Shown piece by piece: positions 48,167 through 58,089 of a stretch of 64,000 nt of DNA; within the stretch, counting starts at the first letter, position 1; every line of letters begins with the position of its first letter. Source of the stretch: Pseudolysinimonas kribbensis (GTDB lineage: Bacteria > Actinomycetota > Actinomycetes > Actinomycetales > Microbacteriaceae). A model generated the notes under the pieces. That model ran no database searches, had not been told where the DNA came from, and saw only the letters and a list, made by a program, of their open reading frames with translations. The position numbers were made by a program, and so were the translations under genes. The DNA lies in contig NZ_BSVB01000001.1 of the NCBI RefSeq assembly GCF_030161895.1, positions 558,001 through 622,000 of the forward strand, given 5' to 3'.

Positions 48167-48879
48167 GCGGGCGGAGGATGCTCGTCGTCAGCGCGCACAG
48201 TGCCGACTTCGTCTGGCGGGCGGCGGGCGCCATCGCCCTGCACACGCGAGACGGAGGGGAGGCCCGGATCGTGTCGCTCTCCTACGGCGAGCGGGGCGAG
48301 TCCGGCGAACTGTGGAAGCAGCCGGGCCAGACGGAGGAGAACGTCAAGCGCGTGCGGCACGCCGAGGCCGAGACCGCGGCCACGGCGCTCGGCGCGTCCT
48401 TCGAGGCGATGGACCTCGGCGACTATCCGCTCCACGTCGATGATGCCGCCGTCGATCGCCTCGCCGAGCTGATGCGCGACTTCGCGCCCGACGTCGTGCT
48501 GACCCATCCCGACAAGGATCCGTTCAACCCGGATCATCCCGTCGCCTACACCGCGACCCAGCAGGCGCGCCTGCTCACCTCCGGCGCCGTCGTCTCGGCC
48601 GGGTTCCGCACCGCACCGCCCTCCGAGTTCCTCGTGTTCGAGCCCCACCAACCCGATCTCTGCGGCTTCGTCCCGACGGTGTTCGTCGACATCACACCGG
48701 TCATGGACCGCAAGCTCGAGGCGATGGAGGCCATGGGGGCCCAGCAGTACCTCCGCTCGTACTACACGGAACGGGCGGGTCATCGCGCGAATCACGCGCG
48801 CAAGGTCACCGGACGCCCGGAGATCAGGCAGGCGGAGGCGTTCCAGCGCATCATCCCGAACGTGGTGAGCGCGCTATGA
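48163..48879 (+). CDS. PIG-L family protein, GalB-like 4-oxalomesaconate hydratase candidate
   Basis: 238 residues from ATG 48163, overlapping the previous gene (ATGA). It has the PIG-L/LmbE fold with zinc-site residues H12 and D15 in SAHSADFVWR and H125 downstream (THPDKDPFNPDH). In sugar deacetylases the motif is AHPDD; here the catalytic first Asp is Ala14, as I recall for GalB of Pseudomonas putida, a PIG-L enzyme that hydrates 4-oxalomesaconate. The neighbouring RraA-like aldolase uses the product of that step, which supports the assignment. A deacetylase role is the alternative. Confidence 0.68.
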   Translation: MSGRRMLVVSAHSADFVWRAAGAIALHTRDGGEARIVSLSYGERGESGELWKQPGQTEENVKRVRHAEAETAATALGASFEAMDLGDYPLHVDDAAVDRLAELMRDFAPDVVLTHPDKDPFNPDHPVAYTATQQARLLTSGAVVSAGFRTAPPSEFLVFEPHQPDLCGFVPTVFVDITPVMDRKLEAMEAMGAQQYLRSYYTERAGHRANHARKVTGRPEIRQAEAFQRIIPNVVSAL

Positions 48880-49502
48880 CCGCCCTGACCGACGAACTGG
48901 CGCAGTACGGGGTCTCGACCGTGTACGAGGCGGCAGGTCGCACCGGCCTCGTCGACGTCGAGCTGGTCCAGGTGATCCCCGGAACCCGTGCCGCCGGCCC
49001 GGCGCGCATCGCGCGGTGCGGTCAAGGCGACAACCGCGCGGTGCACGAGGCCATGGCATCCCTCCAGCCGGGCGACGTCCTCGTCATCTCCATGCCGGAG
49101 CCGCAGCCCGTCGGCGTCATCGGGGAGCTGCTCGCGACCCAGGCGAAGGTGCACGGCGCTGCCGCCGTGCTCGTCGATGCCGCGGCGCGCGACATCGACG
49201 AGCTCCGCGAGCTCGGGCTGCCGGTGTGGTCGCGATGGGTGCGATCCACCGGAGCGACGAAGACCGCGCGTGGCGCGATCGACGTGCAGATCGAGGTCGG
49301 CGGCGCGGTCGTGCGCCCGGGCGACCTGGTGATCCTCGATCGAGACGGCGCCGTCGTCGTGCCGATCGAGCGTGCCGACGAGGTCGCGGAGGCCTCGCGC
49401 GCACGGATGGAGCGCGAGAGCGCCCTGCGTCGGCGTCTGCAAGCCGGTGAGCTCAGCTACGACATCTACGGCATGCGAGAGGACGACGCGGCCGTCGGCT
49501 GA
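48876..49502 (+). CDS. RraA-like class II pyruvate aldolase (HMG/CHA aldolase candidate)
   Basis: 208 residues from ATG 48876, overlapping the PIG-L gene by four bases. RraA-like fold with G83-E-L-L, an E84-x20-R105-D106 spacing matching the (D/E)-x20-R-D metal/substrate motif, and QPVGVIGELLATQAKVHG. The family includes 4-hydroxy-4-methyl-2-oxoglutarate/4-carboxy-4-hydroxy-2-oxoadipate aldolases, which release pyruvate, as well as the RNase E inhibitor RraA and oxaloacetate decarboxylases. Linkage to a GalB-like gene favours the aldolase function. Confidence 0.75.
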   Translation: MTALTDELAQYGVSTVYEAAGRTGLVDVELVQVIPGTRAAGPARIARCGQGDNRAVHEAMASLQPGDVLVISMPEPQPVGVIGELLATQAKVHGAAAVLVDAAARDIDELRELGLPVWSRWVRSTGATKTARGAIDVQIEVGGAVVRPGDLVILDRDGAVVVPIERADEVAEASRARMERESALRRRLQAGELSYDIYGMREDDAAVG

Positions 49503-49524
49503 CGCCAGCTCGCCCGACCGTCGG

Positions 49525-51336
49525 TCAGTCGGCGGGTGCGACCGGGTGCGGGGACGCCGGCAGGGTGATCCGCAGGGTGGTCCCCTCGCCGAGCGCGGAC
49601 TCGGCCGACACCACGCCGCCGTGCGCCTGGACGATGCCGCGCACGATGGGCAGTCCGAGCCCGCTGCCCTGGACGGCGGCCTCCCGGGCGTTGGATGCAC
49701 GGAAGAAGCGGTCGAACAGCGACGGCAGGTCGTCCGCGGGGATTCCCATGCCGGTGTCGACCACCGAGACGGCGACAGCGGGGCCACCGTTCACCCGTGC
49801 CGCGGGGTCGACGACGACCCTGACCGATCCGGATGCCGGGGTGAACTTGATCGCGTTGTCGAGAAGGTTGCCGATCGCGCGCTCGAGCTGGCTCGCGTCG
49901 CCGGGGACGGTGACCGGCCGGTCGCTCTCGATGTCGATCCGCACCTGGCGCGACGCCGCGAGGGGGCGCACCGACTCGACGGCCCGGCGGACGATCTCGT
50001 CCATCCGGACCGCGGGCGCCTCGCGGTGCGCACTCGCCGCCTCCAGACGGGTGAGCAGCAGCATGTCCTCCAGAAGCACGTGCAGACGGTTCGCGCTGCC
50101 CTCCGCGACACGGAGCATCTCGGTCGCGGCGGGAGGAAGCTCGCCCCCGTCGCCGTCGAGCACGAGCTCGAGGTATCCCGAGATCGATGTCAGCGGCGTG
50201 CGCATCTCGTGGTTCACCGTCGCGATCATGTCGCTCTTCGCCTTGTCCAGCTCCACCAGGCGGTCGACGACCTCCTCCCGCAGGCGCAACGTGCGAGCCA
50301 GGTTGGCCTGTCGGAACATGACCGGGATCGCCGCCAGACCGACCGTGAGCCCGGCCAGGATCAGGGCCAGCAGCGGCACCTCGGCCTGCGTCGCGTGCAG
50401 GAGCACCGCCAGGCCGGCGACGACCGCGAACGCGGGGAGGGGCAGGAAGCCGCCGCGCCGGGTGAGCGGTGGCACGACCGTCGGGGCGCGACCGATGTCG
50501 ACGACCCACACGGCGCTGAAGGCCACCCCTGCGGTCCAGGCGATGTCCAGCGGCGTTCCCGCGGTGTACGCCCCTGTCCGGTCCATGAGCGCGTACCAGA
50601 TGTCGGCTCCCGCGAAGAGCAGCAGCCCGATGACCAGGAACGGCGCCCGTGGCCCGACGCGGAGGACCGGTGAGGCGGCCACGCCGACGATCATCGCCAC
50701 GAGCACGAGGTCGAACAGCGGATACAGGGCGCCGATGACGTCGCCGAGCGCGTTCTTGCCGCCGATCGCGTCGCCCAGAACGGGTCCGAGGATCACCGTC
50801 AGCACGGATGCCACGCCCAGCACGGCGAGCGCCACGTCGAGCACGACGGCACGGCCCGCCTTGCGCGACTGGCGCAGCACCGTGACGACGAACGCGGCTC
50901 CCATCAGCGGGTAATAGAGCAGGTAGCCGACATCGGCCGGCGAGGGGGATGCCAGATAACCGTCGGCATCGGCTGCCAGACCGTAGTAGACGTCGGCCCC
51001 GAAGTTGAAGGTGACGGCCGCCGTCGCGAGCACGACCTCCGCGCGCACGAACCTCGTCCGCACCGCGACCAGCCAGAAGGCGGCGACCGGGATGCCCTCG
51101 GCGATGTCCGACATCCAGGTGTCGATGACATCGGGGGCGGGATCGCCGGGCAGGGCGAGCGCGGCGAGATAGACGAGGTTCGCCGCGATGGTCAGCAGGA
51201 TCGCGATGCGGATGGCACGATCCAGTCTCGTGACCGGCGCGAATCGTCGGCGGAACGAGAGGAACGTCTCGATCGGTGCGAGCGTCCGCATGCTCCCCGC
51301 GGTCGTCGCCGACCTCGTCGCCCCGCCCCCTGTCAC
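49525..51336 (-). CDS. Membrane sensor histidine kinase (orphan)
   Basis: 603 residues from GTG 51334-51336, which has GGAG 8 bases upstream; ATG 51291 is a shorter alternative. Eight or so membrane helices form the sensor half (residues 30-320). The kinase half has the H-box NHEMRTPLTSISGYLEL, N-box LLDNAIKFTP and ATP-lid boxes DTGMGI and GSGLGLPIV. No response-regulator gene lies beside it. It converges on the catabolic operon with a 22-base gap; relation to that operon is doubtful. Confidence 0.88.
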   Translation of the reverse strand: MTGGGATRSATTAGSMRTLAPIETFLSFRRRFAPVTRLDRAIRIAILLTIAANLVYLAALALPGDPAPDVIDTWMSDIAEGIPVAAFWLVAVRTRFVRAEVVLATAAVTFNFGADVYYGLAADADGYLASPSPADVGYLLYYPLMGAAFVVTVLRQSRKAGRAVVLDVALAVLGVASVLTVILGPVLGDAIGGKNALGDVIGALYPLFDLVLVAMIVGVAASPVLRVGPRAPFLVIGLLLFAGADIWYALMDRTGAYTAGTPLDIAWTAGVAFSAVWVVDIGRAPTVVPPLTRRGGFLPLPAFAVVAGLAVLLHATQAEVPLLALILAGLTVGLAAIPVMFRQANLARTLRLREEVVDRLVELDKAKSDMIATVNHEMRTPLTSISGYLELVLDGDGGELPPAATEMLRVAEGSANRLHVLLEDMLLLTRLEAASAHREAPAVRMDEIVRRAVESVRPLAASRQVRIDIESDRPVTVPGDASQLERAIGNLLDNAIKFTPASGSVRVVVDPAARVNGGPAVAVSVVDTGMGIPADDLPSLFDRFFRASNAREAAVQGSGLGLPIVRGIVQAHGGVVSAESALGEGTTLRITLPASPHPVAPAD

Positions 51337-51559
51337 GAAAATCTCCAGCAGCTGTCGTGTCCGGCTGTCCGCGACCCGTCCTGCACAGCGACGCGGTTCG
51401 GTCCCCCGCGAACCTGCTCCGACGCTACGCGGAGACGGTGTCGTGGCCAATACCCACAACAGGGGCTGCGCCGTCGGACGGCGCCGTGTTAGCGGCGGCG
51501 GTTGCGGACCTGCTCCTCGGGCCCCGCCAGCGTGGGCCCGCCTGACTTCTCCCGCACAG

Positions 51560-51595
51560 GAAGAAGGCCCCGGTCGTTCGACCGGGGCCTTCTTC
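51560..51595 (-). terminator. Strong hairpin terminator downstream of tRNA-fMet
   Basis: GAAGAAGGCCCCGGTCG (51560-51576) and its exact reverse complement (51579-51595) form a 17-bp stem that begins five bases past the tRNA 3' end. T-rich flanks occur on both sides (CTTCTTCC on the minus strand), so it can act in either direction. Confidence 0.85.
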
Positions 51596-51600
51596 TTCAG

Positions 51601-51674
51601 TTGCGGGGACAGGATTTGAACCTGCGACCTCTGGGTTATGAGCCCAGCGAGCTACCGAACTGCTCCACCCCGCG
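51601..51674 (-). tRNA. Initiator tRNA-fMet (anticodon CAT)
   Basis: A 74-base cloverleaf on the minus strand. Initiator features are clear: C1-A72 mismatch at the acceptor end (5' CGCGGGG / CCCCGCAA 3'), three consecutive G-C pairs in the anticodon stem (CTGGG CTCATAA CCCAG) and anticodon CAT. CCA is not encoded. A strong terminator follows directly. Confidence 0.95.
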
Positions 51675-51713
51675 CTACGAGGGTCAAGCCTAGCAGGTGC
51701 TCAGGGGGCACGC

Positions 51714-54625
51714 TCACTTGCCCTGGGTGGCGGCGATCGCGTCCTTCACGTCCTGCTGCATCCGCTGGTCCGCCTCCGCCGCGGCCACGAGGTCGCCCTT
51801 GGCGTAGGCGTCGGTGCGCGCCTTGAGGTCGGTCTGGTACGCGTCGAGCGCCTTCTGCAGGGCGGGGTTGTCGACCACCGTCCCCCCGGTGCCGGGCGGA
51901 GTCGTCGAACCGCCGGTCCCACCCGATCCGCTCGAGCCACCCGCGCTCGAGTCGCCCGCAGCCGCGCCGGAGTCGCCTCCGAACAGCGTGTCGAGCGCCT
52001 TGTCCAGCGTGTCCTCGAACGCGATCTTGTCGCCGAACGCCACGAGGATCTTGCGCAGCACCGGATAGCTCGAGCCGAGACTGGACTGCACGTACACGGG
52101 CTCCACGTAGAGCAGGCCGCCGCCGACCGGCACGGTCAGCAGGTTGCCGCTCACGACCTTCGACTGCCCCTGTCGCAGCAGGTTGAGGGCCTGCGAGACG
52201 TCCGTATCGGAGTCGAAGGTGTTCTGCACCCGGCTCGGGCCGGGCACACTGCTCCCCTTGGGCAGGGTGAGGAGGGTCAGCTTGCCGTAATTCGGCCCCG
52301 GATCGGAGTCGGCGACGAGATAACCGGTCAGCACGCTGCGGCTCTCGGCCGACTGGGTCTTCGGGATGTAGGTCGAGTACAGACTGAACGCCGACGACTT
52401 CTGACCCGGGATCTGCATCGTCAGGTAGTAGGGCGGCTGCAGCGACGTGGAGCCGGACGGGTTCACCGGATCATCCGGCGTCGCCCACGCGTCGTTGCTC
52501 GCGTAGAACGTCGTCGAGTTGGTGACGTGGTACGTCTCGAGGATCTGGCGCTGCGCCTTGAACAGGTCCTCGGGGTAGCGCACGTGCGCGAGCAGGGCGG
52601 TCGACATGTCCTTCTTCGACTTCACCGTCGACGGGAAGACCTTCTGCCACGTCTTCAGCACCGGATCGTTCGGGTCCCACGCATACAGCGTCACCTTGCC
52701 GGTGTACGCGTCGACGGTCGCCTTGACGGAGTTGCGGATGTAGTTCACGTCGTCGACGGCGAGCGAGTTCGTCGACGTCTTGGAGTCGGCGATCATGTCC
52801 GACAGCGAGTGCGACGTCGAGTACGGGTAGTCGTTGCTCGTCGTGTAGCCGTCGACGATCCAGACGATCCGGCCGTTGACGACCGCCGGGTACGGGTCGC
52901 TGTCGAGCGTGAGGTAGGGCGCGACCTTGCTGACGCGCTTCTTGGGCGAGCGGTCGTACAGGATCTGCGACTGGTTCTGCACCGAGCTGGAGAACAGGAT
53001 GTCGGTCGAGCCGAACTTGACCGCGTACGCGAGCCGCTTCACGAAGTTGTCGAGCTTGGGCCCGCCGTTGGCCGAGTACGTCGTGTTCGTGCCGTCGCTG
53101 GAGTCGGCACCGCCGCTGCCCGACGGGTAGTCGAACTCGATCGACTTGCCGTCGTCCTTCGACCCGACGATCGAGTACTGGGGCGACTGCTCGCCGAAGT
53201 AGACACGTGGCTGCATGAGGTCGAGGTCGCCCTTGGACGGGATGCCCTTCTGCAGGAACACCGGCTGCCCGTTCGCCGTCCGCTTGTTACCGGCCGCGGC
53301 GACGACACCGTACCCGTGCGTGTAGACGAGGGTGTCGTTGTACCAGGTCGACGAGCTCTGGTTCTTCTGGTCGAGCTCGCGCACCGCGATCACGGTGTCC
53401 TGCTTCTTGCCATCGATCGTGTAGCGGTCGACGTCGAGGTCCTTCTCGAACTGGTAGTACTGCCGGATCTGCTGCAGCTGGGCGAACGTCTTGGTGATGA
53501 GCGACGGGTCGAGGATCCGGATGCTGGCGGTCGTCTCGGCGTCGGAGCGCAGCTGGCCGGCCTTGACATCCGTCGTCGCGTCGTAGGTCTTGGTCTTGAC
53601 GTCGTCGACGCCGTACGCGAGCCGGGTGGCGGAGATGTTGTCGCGGATGTATTGGGACTCATACTTGATCGGGCTCGGGTTGACCTGCAGGTTCTGGATG
53701 ATCGCCGGGTAGATCGCCCCGATGACGATCGCCGAGACGATGAGCAGGGCGGTCCCGACCAGCGGCAGCCGCCAGCGGCCGATGAACGCCGTGATGAGGC
53801 ACAGCACGGCGACCACGGCCGCGATCCCGGCGAGGATCACCCGCCCCGGGATGGTGGCGTTCACGTCGGTGTAGTCGGCACCGTTGATCGTGGGCGCGTC
53901 CGGTCCGAACGTGATCGTGTCGGTGACCGTCGAGTACTGGTCGAGCCAGATGCTGATCGCCTGCACGGCGAGGTAGACGAACGCGGTGATGGCGAGCTGC
54001 ACCCGTGCGGCCCGTGCGACCCGCACCTCGCGCCCGCTGACTCGGATGCCGCCGTACAGATACGTGGTCGCGAGCGCCGCGAGCCCGGCGACGAGGATCA
54101 CGGTCGACGCGTAGCCGAGCACGCCGTGCCAGAAGGGGAGCTCGAACACGTAGAACGACGAATCCAGCCCGAACTGCGGGTCCTTGGTGCCGAACGGGGT
54201 GCGGTTGAAGTACTCGAGCACCGCCGGCCACCGCGTCGCGGTCGACACGCCCATGAAGATGCCGAGCACGGCCGGGATGCCGATCATCGCCACCCGTCGC
54301 AGCGGTGCGATCACCTGCTGGTAGCGGTCGAGCTGCGAGCTGAGCTTGGTGTACATCGGCCGCATGCGGAACGCGACGACGATGCTGACGCCGACGCCGA
54401 TCCCCATCGCGAGGAAGCCCACGATGAACATCAGGATCGTGGCGGTCCACTGGGTCGTGAGCACGTTGAGGTACCCGAGCTGCTGGTACCACAGCACGTC
54501 GGCGTACAGGCTCGAGAACGCGAAGAACGCGATCACGACCACGGCGATGACGACGGCCGAGATGGCGACGACCGCGCGGGTCCGGTTGCGCGGGGGCGGG
54601 CGGCCGACGCCGTCGTGGAGGTCAC
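51714..54625 (-). CDS. UPF0182 family large membrane protein
   Basis: About 970 residues. N-terminal third: seven membrane helices including FFAFSSLYADVLWYQQLGYL and TPFGTKDPQFGLDSSFYVF; remainder: a large extracellular domain with NPSPIKYESQYIRDNI, VDRYTIDG and YVEPVYVQ motifs; C-terminus: Ser/Gly-rich linker and a helical tail. This is the actinobacterial UPF0182 family, function unknown. The start is GTG 54623-54625 (VTSTTASAARPPRNRTR) when one base is added to G5 54592-54596; otherwise the frame has no plausible start. Conserved next to the PDZ protease. Confidence 0.88.
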
Positions 54626-54659
54626 CCGGTCGAGTTTAGGGGCGACCCTGGAGACCCGC

Positions 54660-55770
54660 CTACTTCGCGGTGCAGGTGGGCAGGGAGCCGGCGTCGTGGG
54701 CCGCGATCGCCTTCACGTCGTCGAGCGCCTGGTGCAGGGTCGAGACCTTCAGGACCCGCAGGCCCGACGGCACGTGGCCGACGACCTCGTCGCAGTTGCC
54801 GGCGGGGGCCAGGAACCAGTCGGCGCCGGCATCCCGCGCGCCGTACATCTTCTGCCGGATGCCGCCGATGATGCCCACCGTGCCGTCGGCCGTGATCTCC
54901 CCCGTGCCGGCGATGTGCGCGCCGCCGGTCAGCTTGCCCGGCGTGAGCTTGTCGTAGATCCCGAGCGCCAGCATCATGCCGGCGCTGGGACCGCCGACGT
55001 CGGAGAGCTGGAAGCGCACGGTGTACGGGAACACGTACCGGACCCCGGTCAGGATGCCGATGGCCGGCTTCCCGCTCTGGGAGTTGACCTCGGGAGTGAT
55101 CTGCACCTCGCGCGTCGCGCCGTCGCGCCGGATGCCGACCGCGAGCGGCGTCGTCGTGCCGTGCGCCCGGATGGCCTTCTGCAGCTGGGTCAGACCCGTC
55201 ACGGGCTGGCCGGCGACCGAGACGACGTCGTCGCCCGCCTTCAGCACGCCCTCGGAGGGTGCCGGGAACGACCTGGCCGACCACGATCGTGGTGGTGTAC
55301 CGCACGCCCAGAGCCGTGAAGGCCGCCGCGGTCGCGTCCTGCTGCGAGCTCGACATCTCGACCTTGTCCTGCTGGTCGGCCTGCTTGTCGGTCACCCCCG
55401 GCGCGTAGACCTCGTTCATCGGGACGACCGAGCGGGTGGGATCGAACCACGACGCCGCGATCGAGACCCAGTTGACCGGAGTCTGCGGGCTGCCGTCGAC
55501 GTACACCGTGAGCATGTCGAGCGAGCCCGACGTGGGATACGTCCTCTGCCCCGACGGGATGCCGATGAGCGGTCTGGCGGCCGCCCCCGTACCGACCGCA
55601 CCCAGCACGTCGTACACCGGCCCGGGCCGCTCGACGACGTACGACGACGGCGTGAGCCCGAGCGCCACCGTGCCGACGACCCCGAGGACGAGCAGGATCC
55701 AGCCGACCGTCCCGGGCGACGGCCGACGGCGCGTGCGCACAGCGGCGTCGTGTTCGGCGGGGTCGGTCAT
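54660..55770 (-). CDS. PDZ and Lon-type (S16) protease, YlbL-like
   Basis: About 369 residues from ATG 55768-55770. One N-terminal membrane helix (VGWILLVLGVVGTVALG), a PDZ domain (about 165-235) and a C-terminal Lon-like proteolytic domain with catalytic Ser near 262 (DVGGPSAGMML) and Lys near 307 (GIIGGIRQK). The frame has one extra base at GGG 55264-55266; removing it yields GQVVPAPSEGVLKAGDDV. Such membrane-anchored serine-lysine proteases act outside the membrane. Adjacent to UPF0182 in many actinobacteria. Confidence 0.85.
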
Positions 55771-55887
55771 GTCGTTCTCGATGTGTTCGCTGTGGGCGCA
55801 GGGCGGCGAGGCATCAGCATAGGCGAACCACCGGTGCCGCCCGCTGCGTGCGGGCTAGCGTGGATCGCATGGCTGAGGAGGCGCCCC

Positions 55888-57228
55888 ATGGCTGCTGACG
55901 ACGAGGGGCCGTCGGAGGACGACTTCCGCGACATGCTGCGCGAGTTCCTGTCCGGCAACGGAGAGCTCGACCCGGCCAAGCTCGCGAGTGCCGCCGGCCT
56001 GCCGAACGATCCCGAGATGGTGCAGCGGCTCATCGGCCAGCTGCAGTCGGCACTGCAGAACAGCGGCGAGGGCATCAACTGGGGCCTCGCTCTCGAGCAG
56101 GCGCGCGGTCTCGCCCAGCGCTCCGCCGTGACCTCGACGCCCGCCGAGGTATCGGGTTTCGAGCAGGCGCTGCACGTCGCCGCGCTCTGGCTCGACGAGA
56201 TCACGGCGATCGCGCAGCTGACGACCGAACCGGCGCTGCTCACCCGCGCCGGCTGGGCCGAGGCGACCATGCCGGTGTGGACCCAGCTCGCCGAGCCGGT
56301 CGCGCACTCGATCGCGGACGCCCTGACCGGTGTGCTGCGCGATCAGGCGCCCGAGGAGATGGCCGGCATGCTCGGCGACGCCGGGCAGGTCATGCGCAAC
56401 ATCGGCGGCACGCTCTTCGCGATGCAGCTCGGACAGGTGGTGGGACAGCTGTCGGGCGAGGTCGTCTCGGGCGGCGACGTCGGCATCCCGCTGCTGGACG
56501 GCGAACAGCGTCAGGCCGCGCTCGTGCCGCAGAACGTCGACGCGTTCGGTGCGGGGCTCGACGTCGACATCTCCGAGGTGCGGCTCTACCTCGCGGTGCG
56601 CGAGCTCGCGCATGCGCGGCTGTTCCGGCACGCGCGGTGGCTGCGGCTCGCGCTGCTGACCCAGATCACCGACTTCGCCCGCGGCATCCACATCGACACC
56701 GACCGGATCGCGGAGCTCGCCGAGAACTTCGACCCGCAGAACCCGGAGGAGCTGCGTGCCGCGGTGTCGAGCGGCGCGTTCATCCCCGAGAAGACCGAGG
56801 AGCAGAGGATCGCGCTCGGCCGGCTCGAGACGATGCTCGCGCTCATCGAGGGCTGGGTCGACGTGGTCACGCAGGCGGCGACGGCGCGGCTGCCGCGCAA
56901 CGGCGCGATCGCCGAGATGGTGCGCCGACGCCGGGCGGCCGGGGGCCCTGCCGAGTCGGCGTTCGCGACGCTCGTCGGTCTCGAGCTGCGGCCCCGCCGG
57001 CTGCGTGAGGCGGCCGCGATGTGGCAGGCGGTGTCGGATGCCGTGGGCGCCGAGGGACGCGACGCGCTCTGGGCGCACCCCGACGTCATCCCGACCGACG
57101 CCGACATCGACGACCCCGCGGCGCTCGTCGCCCGGCTCACCGGCGGCGCGCCCGAGCCGGACGCGATCGACAAGGCGATCGAGGATCTGCTCGACGACAC
57201 GACCGGCGACCGGCCGCACGAGGAGTAG
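55888..57228 (+). CDS. DUF2342-type zinc-metalloprotease-like protein
   Basis: 446 residues from ATG 55888 (AGGAGG just upstream). It matches the actinobacterial family annotated as zinc-dependent metalloprotease or DUF2342: MLREFLSGNGELDPAKLAS, QNVDAFGAGLDVD, VRELAHARLFRHARWLR and the C-terminal RRRAAGGPAESAFATLVGLE. The usual HExxH motif is not seen; the RELAHARLF segment stands in its place, so catalysis is doubtful. Diverges from the protease gene at 54660. Confidence 0.8.
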   Translation: MAADDEGPSEDDFRDMLREFLSGNGELDPAKLASAAGLPNDPEMVQRLIGQLQSALQNSGEGINWGLALEQARGLAQRSAVTSTPAEVSGFEQALHVAALWLDEITAIAQLTTEPALLTRAGWAEATMPVWTQLAEPVAHSIADALTGVLRDQAPEEMAGMLGDAGQVMRNIGGTLFAMQLGQVVGQLSGEVVSGGDVGIPLLDGEQRQAALVPQNVDAFGAGLDVDISEVRLYLAVRELAHARLFRHARWLRLALLTQITDFARGIHIDTDRIAELAENFDPQNPEELRAAVSSGAFIPEKTEEQRIALGRLETMLALIEGWVDVVTQAATARLPRNGAIAEMVRRRRAAGGPAESAFATLVGLELRPRRLREAAAMWQAVSDAVGAEGRDALWAHPDVIPTDADIDDPAALVARLTGGAPEPDAIDKAIEDLLDDTTGDRPHEE

Positions 57229-57294
57229 CCCGGTCCGGCCGGCGGGTGTGGATCGTCTCGGCGGCGTCCGGCCGTGCTGCGGCATCCTCGCCGC

Positions 57295-58089
57295 ATGGTG
57301 CTCAAGCTCGCGGCGGGCGTGCCGCTCGTCTGGCGGTCGCCGACCGGCATCCAGCTCGGGGCGACCCGGCCGCTGGCGGTGCTCGACGACGTGACGCCCG
57401 CGCACGAGAGGCTGCTCGCCGCGCTCGAGGCCGGCATCTCCGAGACCGGGTTCGCGATGATGGCCCGGGCGGCCGGCGCCGACGCCGACCGGCTGCTCGA
57501 CCGCATCGCGCCCGCACTCGAGATGCCGCGCGCACCGGCGCCCCGGGTGGCGGTCTACGGCGAGGGCGACCTCGCCCAGGAGCTCGTGCGCCAGCTCGGC
57601 TGGTCCGACCAACCCGACCTCGTGCTGCTCGTCGCGGCGTGGGTGCTCGCCCCGTCGGAGCACGGCCCGTGGCTTCGACGCGACGTGCCCCACCTGCCGG
57701 TAGTCGTCGGCGACCGCATCACGGTGGGCCCGCTCGTCGTGCCCGGCCGGACCGCCTGCGTGCACTGCGTCGGGCTCGCCCGGCGGGATGCCGACCCGGC
57801 CTGGCCGGCGATCGCGACCCAACTGCACGGCCGGCCCGCCCCGGCGCTGACCCGCACCGCGATCGCGGAGGCCGCGGCCTTCGTCGCCCGGCACCTCGAC
57901 GCCGGGAAGGGCGAGCCCGGCACCAGTTGGGAGCTCGACCCCCGCGACGGTGCGGTCAGCCTCGCGCGGTGGGAGCGGCATCCCGAGTGCTCGTGCGCAG
58001 CTCCGCCAGGAACCGACTGGGCTCGCGCGGACGACCGCGCAGTCCCTCCCGCGACCAGCTCAGCGCGAGACGTCGACGTGCCCGCGTGA
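57295..58089 (+). CDS. ThiF/cyclodehydratase-like protein with CxxC
   Basis: 264 residues from ATG 57295. The central part (VAVYGEGDLAQELVRQLG) looks like a degenerate Rossmann nucleotide-binding unit, followed by ITVGPLVVPGRTACVHCVGL with a CxxC as in ThiF-like proteins and TOMM cyclodehydratase leader-binding domains. A further HPECSC may complete a zinc site. No precursor peptide or YcaO gene is visible nearby, so a bacteriocin role is unlikely; actinobacteria often keep this gene beside uvrD2. Its last 134 bases overlap the converging helicase gene, which may mean the true end is earlier. Confidence 0.6.
   Translation: MVLKLAAGVPLVWRSPTGIQLGATRPLAVLDDVTPAHERLLAALEAGISETGFAMMARAAGADADRLLDRIAPALEMPRAPAPRVAVYGEGDLAQELVRQLGWSDQPDLVLLVAAWVLAPSEHGPWLRRDVPHLPVVVGDRITVGPLVVPGRTACVHCVGLARRDADPAWPAIATQLHGRPAPALTRTAIAEAAAFVARHLDAGKGEPGTSWELDPRDGAVSLARWERHPECSCAAPPGTDWARADDRAVPPATSSARDVDVPA

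Noticed and set aside
49525..51336. Histidine kinase as the sensor of the catabolic locus
   Set aside because: It converges on the operon, has no adjacent response regulator, and the locus already has a GntR regulator with matching operator-like sites.
57295..58089. Bacteriocin (TOMM) biosynthesis cluster
   Set aside because: Only one cyclodehydratase-like gene; no precursor, dehydrogenase or YcaO gene in the surroundings.
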